DNA of 64,000 bases from NCBI GenBank assembly GCA_013368375.1, contig JAACJP010000027.1, forward strand, positions 496,001-560,000, read 5' to 3'. A program made the translations under genes and the position numbers. Below the pieces are notes generated by a model. It was given only the letters and a program-made list of their open reading frames with translations. It was not told the DNA's origin and did no database searches. Positions 47,525 to 57,514 of this stretch are shown piece by piece; within the stretch, counting starts at the first letter, position 1, and every line of letters starts with the position of its first letter. Source of the DNA: Tricholomella constricta (taxonomy: Eukaryota; Basidiomycota; Agaricomycetes; Agaricales; Lyophyllaceae).

Positions 47525-48366
47525 TCAAGACGTGCTCTTTTTCTTCTTCTTGCGTTTCGTGTCTTCGCCATCAACCTGGTTGGTGCCCGAGCGCTCCCGT
47601 TTCGTTTTCTTGCTCCGCGCAACTTGGATGACTTCGGAGTCTGCCTTGGGCTTGGTGCCTGAGCTCGGGGGTTTTGAATCCAGCGGGTCATCGACTCCAA
47701 CAGGCTTAAGGAATACAGGTTTCGAAGGTGCCTCTTGGGTTCGTTGTTTCGTCCGCCGGAGGTCCTCGCCTACGCCGGCGTTATCGTATATAGCCTGTTT
47801 GGCTGTTTTCGTGCTTTTGGGCTTCGACTGCTGCTGCTCGGGGAAGCCAAAGAGGCCGCCAGATCCGCCCGAGATAGATTTAGGTCGAGGGTGGACTTTG
47901 GATCGTTTCTGATCGTCAGGCGTCGCCGAGCCCAAAGCGAGTTCTGGTTCCTTCTTTGCAGGATATTAGATGACCCAAAGTAGAGTAGTCGAGCCTTACC
48001 TCCTGCGGCACTTCCTCGACTCCGTGTTTATTAAAGACGCGCCGGCCTTTTGGTTTGTGGGCGGGGTCTGATGAAGAGATCGAAGGTTCGGAGGAAAATA
48101 GAAATGGGAGGTATGAGGTCTCGTGTGCTATTGCTTGACTGAGGATTCGTGAGATACGCACTTTGGGTTCATAGAATAGACACTACTTACGAACTGGAAG
48201 ATGATGCGGGGCCCCAAGCGTCTCTGATCTTCTGCTCAACTTCCCATTGACCATCATCTTTCACGGGTGCTCGTTCCGCTTCGACCTCCTTCAGTTGCTT
48301 CGCGCGTTGAGCATTTTGCATGAAACGAAGCCCCAGTGTACCAGAACTGATTGTCTTTGCTGCCAT
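47525..48366 (-). CDS. MPP6: M-phase phosphoprotein 6-like exosome cofactor
   Basis: Three exons, 48366-48191, 48138-48000 and 47953-47525, join in frame to 247 residues. The N-terminal segment KTISSGTLGLRFMQNAQRAK matches the conserved MPP6 motif (leucine-rich start followed by FMQ-A), which in known MPP6 proteins contacts the nuclear exosome. The remainder is charged and low-complexity, with GRRVFNKHGVEEV in the middle and a Lys-rich C-terminus (TKRKKKKKSTS), which fits a nuclear RNA-binding cofactor and could act as a nuclear signal. Known Mpp6 recruits Mtr4 and stimulates RNA decay. The assignment rests on one motif plus overall character. It is divergent from the flippase gene. Confidence 0.7.
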
Positions 48367-48669
48367 GCTGGGTATAGGGTAGTTGGAGATAAGAGATGCA
48401 AATTTGAGAGCAAGGGAGGCTTACCTGAGGTTCAGGTTGCGAAAGCTTGGTTGTGGCCACGGTATATAACATTTGAAAACAACGCCTTCAGTAGTAACAG
48501 CGCACCCTGCTTTCTGAGTCTCTCAACGACTATCCGACTCCTGAATTGCCTTTCATCGCTTGACTTGGGTCCCTCTGCAGGCTTGAATCTCCAAGAAACT
48601 CGGGGTAGCAGCTAGGGCCCAAGTTGTACTTTATTTCCACGATTGTAGGGTCAAACGAAGCACTAGCCC
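48367..48669. promoter_or_regulatory. Shared divergent promoter, MPP6-like / Neo1-type ATPase
   Basis: The start codons are separated by 303 bases on opposite strands. No TATA box was identified. Confidence 0.5.
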
Positions 48670-51600
48670 ATGTCGGATATCCCTTTGCATTCAATCATTA
48701 GAAACAAGGCCCGCGCAAACTATATTCCTATCTCTGACTCTGACGCTTCGTCATCGAGCGATTTACAAGCTATGGCACTACACTCCAACGTTACGATCGC
48801 TGCGTCGGCGTCGTCTTCGCGACGTACGGGGAAGCGGACACGAAGGGACAAATATGTTGATGACCCGGAGGAGCGGGCGGGCCTCCTCAGGAGAGGAGAG
48901 TACGGTGGGGAGGAATTTGAGTTGGAAGACGAAGAGGGTGCGGCTCCTCGGGTGCGTGTATAATGCTGGCTGACTGCTGCGCTTCATGTTCACGGAACAA
49001 TAGCTGCCTTTGCCTATGTTACTCAAACCACCGCACGCTGCCGTGAAGGACAAATCACGTACGATACCTTTCAAGCCACCAGATAAATTTCAATCACGCT
49101 TCCCCGCCAACATTGTACGAAACCAGAAGTACAATGCCTTCACGTTCCTCCCGATCGTTTTTTACGAACAATTCAAGTTCTTCTTCAATCTATACTTCCT
49201 ACTGGTTGCACTCTCCCAATTTATACCCGCCCTCAAGATTGGTTCGTGGATATTCTAGTGTTGATGAGCCTCCATCCTAACATTTCCAACAGGATACATC
49301 GTGACATACATTGCTCCACTCGCCTTGGTTCTTTTTGTTACCATGGGTAAAGAGGCCTACGATGATTACAAGCGGAATCTCCGGGACCGCGAGGCCAACT
49401 CCCAGAAGTACCTCATCCTAGACCGCCCGCCAGACGATTCCTCGTCTGTACTGTCGCACGAAGACGCGTACCTCCACACGCGCTCGGTCCCTTCGTCAAG
49501 TCTCCGCGTGGGTGACCTCATCCACATGGAAAAGAATCAGCGGGTACCCGCCGACCTCGTCCTCTTACGCACCTCAGACGCATCGGGAACGTGTTTCATC
49601 CGCACCGACCAACTAGACGGTGAGACGGACTGGAAGCTTCGTGTTGCAGTCCCCGAATGCCAAAAACTCGAAGAAGCAGCACTCATCCAGCTCGATGCCG
49701 AGATTTATGGTATGAATTACAGCTTTCCCTGACTTTGTTGGTTGAATTGATGCGAACGAAGCACTGTAGCGGACTCCCCGACCATGGATATTCACTCATT
49801 CATAGGCACGTTCACCCTGAACCATCCGCCGCAGATCGACGGCGCTGTAGAGACGGGCCCTTCGGTGTCGCCTCTGACAGTTGAGAATGTGCTGTGGGCG
49901 AACACGGTGTTGGCTGCGGGGTCTGCGGTTGGATTTGTTGTGTATACGGGGCCAGAAACGCGTGCGGTGATGAATACGAGCCACCCCGAAACCAAGATCG
50001 GACTACTGGATTTGGAGATTAACAATTTGTCAAAAGTACGTCATGCGTAATAGCCTTTCTGCATCTGTTTTCATCGCATCTCACAGATCCTGTGTGCTGT
50101 CACCTTCGCAATGTCGATTGTCCTTGTCGCGTTAAATGGCTTCCGCGGCCTATGGTACATCTACGTCTTTCGATTCTTGATCCTTTTCTCGTCCATTATT
50201 CCAATCAGGTATGGTTTTCTGTAATATCATGTTAACTATCCTCACGATCTCAACAGTTTGCGTGTCAATCTTGACATGGGCAAAACGGTTTACGCCCAGC
50301 AGATTATGAACGATAGCGAGATACCCAACACGATCGTGCGCACGAGCACGCTACCGGAGGAGCTTGGTCGGATTGAGTATCTGCTGAGTGATAAGACTGG
50401 GACCTTGACGCAAAACGGTACGGCACTTTTGTCTGGGTAGTAATCAGTGATACTGACGAGGGCTTAAGAGATGGAGATGAAGAAGCTGCATATGGGGACA
50501 ATGTCGTATGGCTTCGACTCGATGGATGAAGTTGCCCATCAGCTCGAGGTAGCGTTCGGATCAGGCGAACAAGGTGCGTATTTCTTCGCCGCCTGGGGAG
50601 AGCTGATCTTCGATGTAATATGGTAGGACATTTAAGGCAAGGTTCATTATCGACGGGCGCTCAGTTGGCAATGCGAGGACGGAGAGACATGTCTTCTCGT
50701 GTTCGCGATGTCGTGCTCAGCCTTGCTCTGTGTCACAATGTGGGTACCAGGCTATTTACAAGGCAGCGAACTCACCCGTTATCCTACCCAGGTCACTCCA
50801 GTCACCAACGACGACGGCACAGTGACATACCAAGCCTCATCGCCCGACGAAGTTGCCATCGTAACCTGGACACAGTCTATCGGCCTCACCCTCGTATTCC
50901 GCGACCGCACACGAATCGACCTGAAAACGCCCTCTGGCGAACTCATCTCCTTCGATGTGCTCGACATCTTCCCTTTCACCTCCGAGTCAAAACGCATGGG
51001 CATTGTCGTGCGTGACCGGAAAACGAGCGAAATCACGTTCCTGCAGAAGGGTGCGGACGTCGTGATGGCTAAGATCGTGCAGCGTAACGACTGGCTTGAG
51101 GAGGAGACGGCGAATATGGCGAGGGAAGGTTTGCGCACGCTCGTCATGGCGCGCAAGCGCATAGGGGCACAGCTGTACAAGGACTTCAAGGCGCGGCACC
51201 ATGAGGCAAGCGTACGACTCGAAGGCAGGAACGAGGCAATGGTGGCGGTGGTTGCAGAGTTCTTGGAGCGCGACTTGGAGCTGCTGGGTTTGACGGGTGT
51301 GGAGGATAAGCTACAGGATGAGGTCAAGTCTACGCTGGAGTTGTTGAGAAATGCTGGCATCAAGATTTGGATGTTGACGGGGGACAAGATCGAGACAGCA
51401 AGGTGTATTGCGATTTCGACAAAACTGGTCGCGAGGAATCAATACATTCACGAGATTTCCAAACGTTCAGTCGCCCTTCGTTCCCTTTGTGGTATCCCAT
51501 GCTAAAACTTGTTGTTTGCAGTCAAGACCTCCGACGAAGTTCGTGATCAGCTGGAGTTCTTGCAGTCGAAGCTTGATTGCTGCTTGGTCATCGATGGCGA

Positions 51601-52904
51601 GTCGTTACAAGTACAATTTCGTCCAACCTGCTTTCAAAAACCTTTGGCTAACTTTGCCACAGCTCTGCCTTAACCTCTTCAAGAATGAATTTATTGAAAT
51701 CGCCACAAAGCTGTCAGCCGTCGTGGCATGCCGGTGTTCGCCGACCCAGAAGGCTGATGTTGCGCGACTAATCCGTAAACATACCAAGAAACGCGTGTGC
51801 TGCATTGGAGATGGTGGGAATGACGTCAGCATGATACAGGCTGCGGACGTCGGTACGTGGATATCTACTCTCTCTCGTCCACATGTCGATTTCAATGTAA
51901 TATCCTCTTCCAGGTGTCGGCATCGTTGGTAAAGAAGGCAGACAAGCGTCTCTCGCAGCCGACTTCTCTGTTACCCAGTTCAGTTTCTTGACGAAGCTTC
52001 TTCTATGGCACGGCCGCAACTCGTATCGGCGCTCCGCAAAGTTGGCTCAGTTCGTTATCCATCGCGGCCTCATCATTTCGATCATGCAGGCTGTCTTCTC
52101 AGCCATCTTCTACTTCGCCCCGATTGCGCTTTATCAGGGATGGCTGATGGCGGGATATGCAACAGTGTACACGATGGCACCTGTCTTCTCGCTTGTCCTC
52201 GATCGGGATGTCAATGAGGATCTGGCGTTGTTATATCCAGAGCTCTACAAGGAGTTGACAAAGGCGGGTGGACAACCATATCACGCCAGCCATAATTTTT
52301 TACTCAATCGATTTTATTTTTAGGGTCGAGCACTTTCGTACAAAACATTCTTCCAATGGTTGATGATCAGTCTGTACCAGGGTGGGTCGACAACTGCTAA
52401 CGGGACTTGCGTTTCACTAACCTGGGCTGGCTGGGACTTTCTCACAGGTGCTGCGATCATGATCATGTCCCTGGTGCTATTTGAGAACGAGTTTTTGCAC
52501 ATTGTGTCAATATCGTTCACAGCCCTCATTCTTAACGAGCTCATCATGGTTGCCCTGGAGATCACCACATGGTGCGTCTCCACCCGCCCCACCCATCCCT
52601 CCGTGGATGTTTCATCTCGCTGATGACTGCCTCTATCCAGGCATATCTACATGGTCATATCCGAAATTGTAACGCTGTGCTTCTACGTCATTAGTATCGC
52701 GTTCCTTCCAGAATTTTTCGGTGCGTGGCCCAAAGCTTCACGTTGATGCCCCCGCTAATAAATTGTGCAGATCTGTCCTTCGTCGTATCGCTGGTCTTCG
52801 CTTGGAAACTTGCGGTGCTTGTAACCATCAGCGCGTTGCCTTTGTACTTTATCAAGCTCATACATAGTCGGATCGCGCCCGCAGCTTCGAGCAAGTTGCT
52901 GTAG
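48670..52904 (+). CDS. NEO1: P4-type ATPase, phospholipid flippase (Neo1 group)
   Basis: Neo1 flips aminophospholipids to the cytosolic leaflet of Golgi/endosome membranes. Sixteen exons join to 1133 residues: 48670-48951, 49004-49241, 49293-49709, 49770-50035, 50087-50208, 50257-50417, 50469-50573, 50627-50739, 50792-51464, 51522-51610, 51663-51852, 51914-52263, 52324-52381, 52448-52571, 52641-52720, 52771-52904. Landmarks: [20 protein letters not shown] (TM1-2), [13 protein letters not shown] (actuator), phosphorylated Asp487 in [20 protein letters not shown] (Neo1-type context), GADVVM and GDKIETA, the hinge [19 protein letters not shown], and the C-terminal helices after [17 protein letters not shown]. 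All exon phases agree. The intron 52264-52323 starts GC instead of GT. The length matches yeast Neo1 rather than the longer Dnf/Drs2 flippases. Confidence 0.93.
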
Positions 52905-53717
52905 TTTGGCGCTGGTGCGTGCGTTCTCTTACATGGATCTTAATAATATGTATCGGGTTCGTCACACGAGAAAACTTTTCACGGGCCACTTCAAAATTCG
53001 TTGGGGGTCCAGGTCCATTTTTGCGAGCGTGCCGTTTCTGGTTCTATTGACTGACCTGATTCGTGGCCCATGAGAGAGATGTCAAGAGGTGAGCAAGGCT
53101 TAAATTAGTAATCGTTGTTTAATTCTCTTTTTGGGCCTGACCTTCACAGAACAGCAAGGCGATATGCTAGGCACGAATTGCCCTTGCACCTATGTTATTT
53201 GTTTTAGATCTCGGTCAAGTGAGATACCGAATATCGCTCTTCTTCATCCGAAATTCTTATCAGAAAGGTCAGGAAATGTTCAGCTTCTGTAAGGCCCACA
53301 TGCCCTGGTCCTGGGGCCCAAGCCCTTCTTTACTGAAGAGCGGGTCCCCACGAGGACAAGAGGCGCTCGTCAACCCTGTACGCAGAGGACTTGATTCAGG
53401 CCAGCACCCGAATCTCCACTTCGATTGAAAGATGACAGCTGCCCTCTTTAACCTTGCGGACCCTTTCTGCTACGATATCAGGCAGATGCTTGACATTCCT
53501 GGGGACTTACTTCAACGCCAGATTGACCATGAGTGGGCGGGAGTCAGCGGCGAAGTCAACGCCACAGGAATCTGTTGCCTGGATTGCTTTCGGTGTCTAA
53601 AAAGGAAGTGGGACAACCTTATTTGGCCCTGTCACCATTAAACTTTATTATACGCGCGCCGGTATATAAAGGCTCGAAACGGTTGTTCCTTTCATTCTCT
53701 TGCATTCCACACCCCAG
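52905..53717. other. Intergenic, upstream of PX-GH18 gene 1
   Basis: This is the 3' flank of the flippase and the promoter region of the chitinase gene. No further gene was seen. Confidence 0.5.
53663..53670 (+). promoter_or_regulatory. TATA box of PX-GH18 gene 1
   Basis: TATATAAA lies 48 bases before the ATG at 53718, implying a very short 5' UTR. Confidence 0.7.
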
Positions 53718-55963
53718 ATGGCGACAGTCCAGAACATTTCTATCTTGGAACATACTACTTCCTCCTCCCCTAACCCTCATATCTTATACCTTGTGAAGGT
53801 TCTCTTCAAGAACGGTCAACAGTATGAAGTTCTGCGCAGATACTCTCAGGTATGTGTTCCTTGTCCCTCGCCAAAGGCGTTTCGCTGACTTTGTGGCTCT
53901 ACAAGTTTGTTAACCTTCAGGAGTATCTAGGCGATTCATTCACTCTCCCGCCTAAGCGGGTTCTCGCCAACGCCATTGTTCCGTCTACATGGGTAGACGA
54001 CGAACTCATCGCTGAACGCAAGGCGGGGCTCGTGGGATATTTAAACTATCTCAACGCGATCCCGGAGTATCAGACCAATGACGCGTTCCTTCAATTCCTT
54101 TCTTATCCTTCTTTCCACATGGACAGCCTTTTCACCTCTGTCAAGGACGCACCGGCCATGGTCTCCCGCAATTTGCTCGCAGTCAATCAAGCATTTGAGC
54201 AGGCTGAGACTCAAGCTGCACCCATTGCGGCAGCATATTACCCGACCTGGTCTTCTTGGAGTAATCCTCCCAACAAACTCAACTTCGCCAAGTTTGATAT
54301 TATCTTCTTCGGTGCGTCCCTGCTTCGCCCTAGTTCCGACTATGCGTCAACTTTTCCCATGAAGCCTTCGCAACCCCAAACGCTTCTTCGACTCTTAATT
54401 GGGACGATGGTAGCCAGGACACCCTGAGGAAGCTTGTGTTTTCAGCTCGTCAAAGCGGCAAGGGAACAAAGATCGTTTTGTCCGTCGGTACTATGGCTTT
54501 TCGTTTCTTTTAGCTGTATTTTTGTCTCTGACCAGCGAACTTAGGTGGTTGGGGTGGTAGCTACTGGTTTAGCAACGCAGTCATAAACGCGACCAACCGC
54601 ACCAAGTTTAACGATGCTCTGGTTGGGGCAGTACAGTCGTTCGGGCTGGACGGTAGGATCAATTTGTCTCATTTGTACTTGCGACTGAAACGAGACAGGC
54701 ATTGATATTGATTGGGTATGTCTTCTTCACAGCCTAAGGGCATGACCGTCTAACACTGTTTAAGGAATACCCTAACTCCGAAGGAGCGGGTAACCCACAC
54801 TCGCCGGCCGACTCAGCCAACTTCCTTTCTCTTCTCAAACTACTTCGTGCTTCCCTGGGTATGTTACTTAAGATAGCAGAAGCCTCCGTAATTCTCATCG
54901 ATATATCAGGACCTTTGAAGATCATCTCTGCTGCGGTTGCCCACATGCCTTGGCTCGGAGCTAATGGCAAACCGTTGACCAATGTATCCGAATTCGCAAA
55001 GTTGATGACGTTCGTCAATATAATGTGAGGAAGGAGTTCCACCAAACCGAGCTTATACTCATAATACTACAATAGGAATTATGACGTTTGCGGTGCATCG
55101 TCGAAGCCCGGACCCAATGCTCCCCTTGGTATGCACGCTCCCATATCTCAGCCTCAAGATTCCCGAATTGAAGCACATTACAGGCAACCTCTGCGGAACA
55201 TCTAAGCAGCCGCAGGCTACCGCACAAGCCGCTTTGGCCCAATGGACGAGAGCTGGCTTCCCAGCATCTAAGCTTATGTTGGGGCTGGCCTTCTATGGCT
55301 ATGTCTCGAAGAGTACTGCGAAGAAACTCTCAGGAAGTCTCATGCCTGACCCGTCCGTTAGCCCCGTTGCTCATCCGCGGGGCCCTCCCAAGGACCTGTC
55401 GGTCGCTCCGGCTGGTGATCTGAGCACCATGTGGGGACAACAGATTGCGTTCAAGCAGCTTGTGCAGGCTGGGGCGCTGCAGAAGAGGGCCGATGGTAAT
55501 TACGTTGGTGCGAACGGATATACGCTCGGTGGGTTCACCGCCCTTTACCTTTAAGGACTTAATCTTATCGGAGGCTGTATCCATAGCTTGGGATGATTGC
55601 AGCGATACTCCGGTAATTATCCAGCTGTATTGCGGTGTCCTAGCCGGCCCGAATCGCTGATCGACATTACCCTTTCTCTTTTGCTTGCTTGCCTTTCTTA
55701 GTTCTTGTTCAATGTGGCCCGATCGACTGTGGTCACGTACGATGATACCTGGAGCATTGCTAGCAAGACCAAGTTTGCGAGGAAGTCCGGCATGGCCGGC
55801 TGCTTTTCTTGGTCGCTTGATCAGGTGGGTTTCCTTTTACCTACGAGTTTTCACCATGAAATCGAACGCTTATTAAGTTGCCGCGTTCTTTTCGAACTTG
55901 TCTGTATAGGATGACAGCCTGGCTTTACACAACGTTGTCCGCGCGAACCTAGGAAAACGTTAG
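53718..55963 (+). CDS. PX domain - GH18 chitinase fusion, copy 1
   Basis: Twelve exons join in frame to 531 residues: 53718-53849, 53906-54311, 54365-54487, 54545-54652, 54699-54715, 54765-54858, 54910-55024, 55076-55128, 55184-55528, 55587-55612, 55702-55824, 55910-55963. Residues 20-120 form a PX domain: PHILYLVKVLFKNGQQYEV, RRYSQFVNLQEYL, LPPKR, and AERKAGLVGYLNYL, keeping the Arg and Lys residues that bind PtdIns3P in known PX domains. Residues 175-531 form a complete GH18 barrel: IAAAYYPTWSSW, VLSVGGWGG, the catalytic motif Asp256-GIDIDW-Glu263, MNYDVCGASS, GLAFYGYVS, and CFSWSLDQDD at the end. There is no signal peptide, so the protein should be cytosolic or membrane-peripheral, unusual for a chitinase. 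Exon 5 is 17 nt. The second exon uses the acceptor ACAAG, chosen because it restores the PX core. Confidence 0.88.
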
Positions 55964-56398
55964 ATCAGGTAGGTAGATCATCCTTGCTCATCTTTACTTT
56001 CTCATGCCTTTTTCTTAGGGTTCGTGTGCAAATGGATCGAGGCGGTACGGTTTATACTTCGTCACAACCACTATGTACTCTATAGACATCAATGATGATG
56101 CTCCACATCTCTCAAAGCTCACCACGAATCATGTTTCCAGGCGAGTCTAGTATGAGCTCCTGCCCTGTGATACCAGTGCGATCGGTGATATTCCTGGATG
56201 CTCGACATTCTCCATCTAGCCAATTGGTGTCGGGTCTCATGTCTGCAGTCTTTGGGGCTCCCACCACGTTGCTTTTTTAAGGTAGACATCTCTACTTATA
56301 GTTCCACTCAAAACAACTATCATGTGTTAATTGAGAGGATTCTAGCACCTTCAATTCACTCCTATCGGATGCGATCAAGCTTTCGTGGGCGGGACCCA
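55964..56398. other. Spacer between PX-GH18 copies, left part
   Basis: This is the 3' flank of copy 1 up to the TIR element. No gene is seen; small frames only. Confidence 0.5.
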
Positions 56399-56406
56399 GC
56401 CGACTC

Positions 56407-57074
56407 AGGACCCTCCCTTATGCAGAGCTATGTCCGATTAATTTTGAGCTGTTTTTGCCCATTTTCGTCGGACAATTTTGGGCCATTTTCGACGCATAAA
56501 AATCGGAACCTTGAATTTTTTCCCACTTTCGTACGCATGCCCCATCGGACATCTCAAAAATGATGAATTGTATTTATCACAACAAAAAGACATGTAATTG
56601 GAGAGATAACAGAGCATACAAGACACAAGGGATATTGAGGAGTAAATGGTGCAGTTGCGGAGCCAGGAAAGCAGTAGAAGTGGAGAAATTTTGAAAACTA
56701 TTCTGTCTCGACATCATTAAGTCGACCCGAATAGGAAGGAAGGACACTGGTTCCGCCAAACTTTGAAGCAATCGCATCCGAGGTTCAGTTTGACCAGTTG
56801 TGTGCACCATGCCCTCCGTTTGGTCTCATCTGGGCTCCCCAAAAAAAATTCAGCAGAGAACCTACCATTTAAATGACCGGGTGCCTTCCCCCCAGGGCTA
56901 ATTCTGTACGCATGAAAAAGATACATTGCTACCGACCAGACCCAAATCGGCTCATGAAAATCGGAGATTGTCCAAGTTTTTGGCAAGTTTGTACGCATAA
57001 AAATCGGGGGTGAACGACATTTCAGGCCGTTTTTCGTCGCATAAAAATGGAACATTGGTCAGCATAAGGGTCCT
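56407..57074. mobile_element. Non-autonomous TIR element (MITE-like), 668 bp
   Basis: The left end AGGACCCTCCCTTATGC and the right end GCATAAGGGTCCT are inverted matches apart from a 4-base insertion. The direct repeat GCCGACTC flanks it at 56399-56406 and 57075-57082. An 8-bp target duplication suits the hAT superfamily. An alternative reading with ends CAGGACCC leaves a 6-bp duplication, CCGACT. Internally CGCATAAAAATCGG occurs at 56493 and 56994, with a near copy at 57039. No transposase frame is present. Confidence 0.8.
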
Positions 57075-57082
57075 GCCGACTC

Positions 57083-57514
57083 GTGGTCCTATGTTGTGTC
57101 TTCCATAAATCACGTGTGCCGTACTTTATCTCTCTCCCAACTCACGACAGATCATAATGATCAGGAGCCACGAGGTAACGCCTTCTTCAACTGTCAACCA
57201 TTCCCTTATAGCCAATTGTTCATCAACTTCGACGTCTTGGGCGGCTAGCATTTCTCCCGCGATATCCTGTTCAAATGGTATTGATATGTTGTGACTTTGT
57301 GATCATTGCATTCTTCCGAAATAAAGACTGGCAACGCCTTTGGACAAACATATCACGCGCCCTGTGCTATTGAGCGGTCTTCTCTTGACACCCTGTGGGC
57401 ACCTTGAGCCCCAAGCGGTCTTGAAAGCGGAGCACCTACCGCAGTTATAAGCATGGCATATGTTTTGCCACTATACAACTTCCTCTCTCCTGGAACTTAT
57501 TCACGTCGCCAGTT
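57083..57514. other. Upstream region of PX-GH18 gene 2
   Basis: This 432-base region separates the TIR element from the ATG at 57515. A weak TTATAAG lies near 57444. No gene is seen. Confidence 0.4.

Noticed and set aside
53850..53905. Alternative use of the acceptor CTTCAG at about 53920 for PX-GH18 exon 2
   Set aside because: It also keeps frame but deletes FVNLQ from the conserved PX core. The ACAAG acceptor restores RRYSQFVNLQEYL, matching copy 2.
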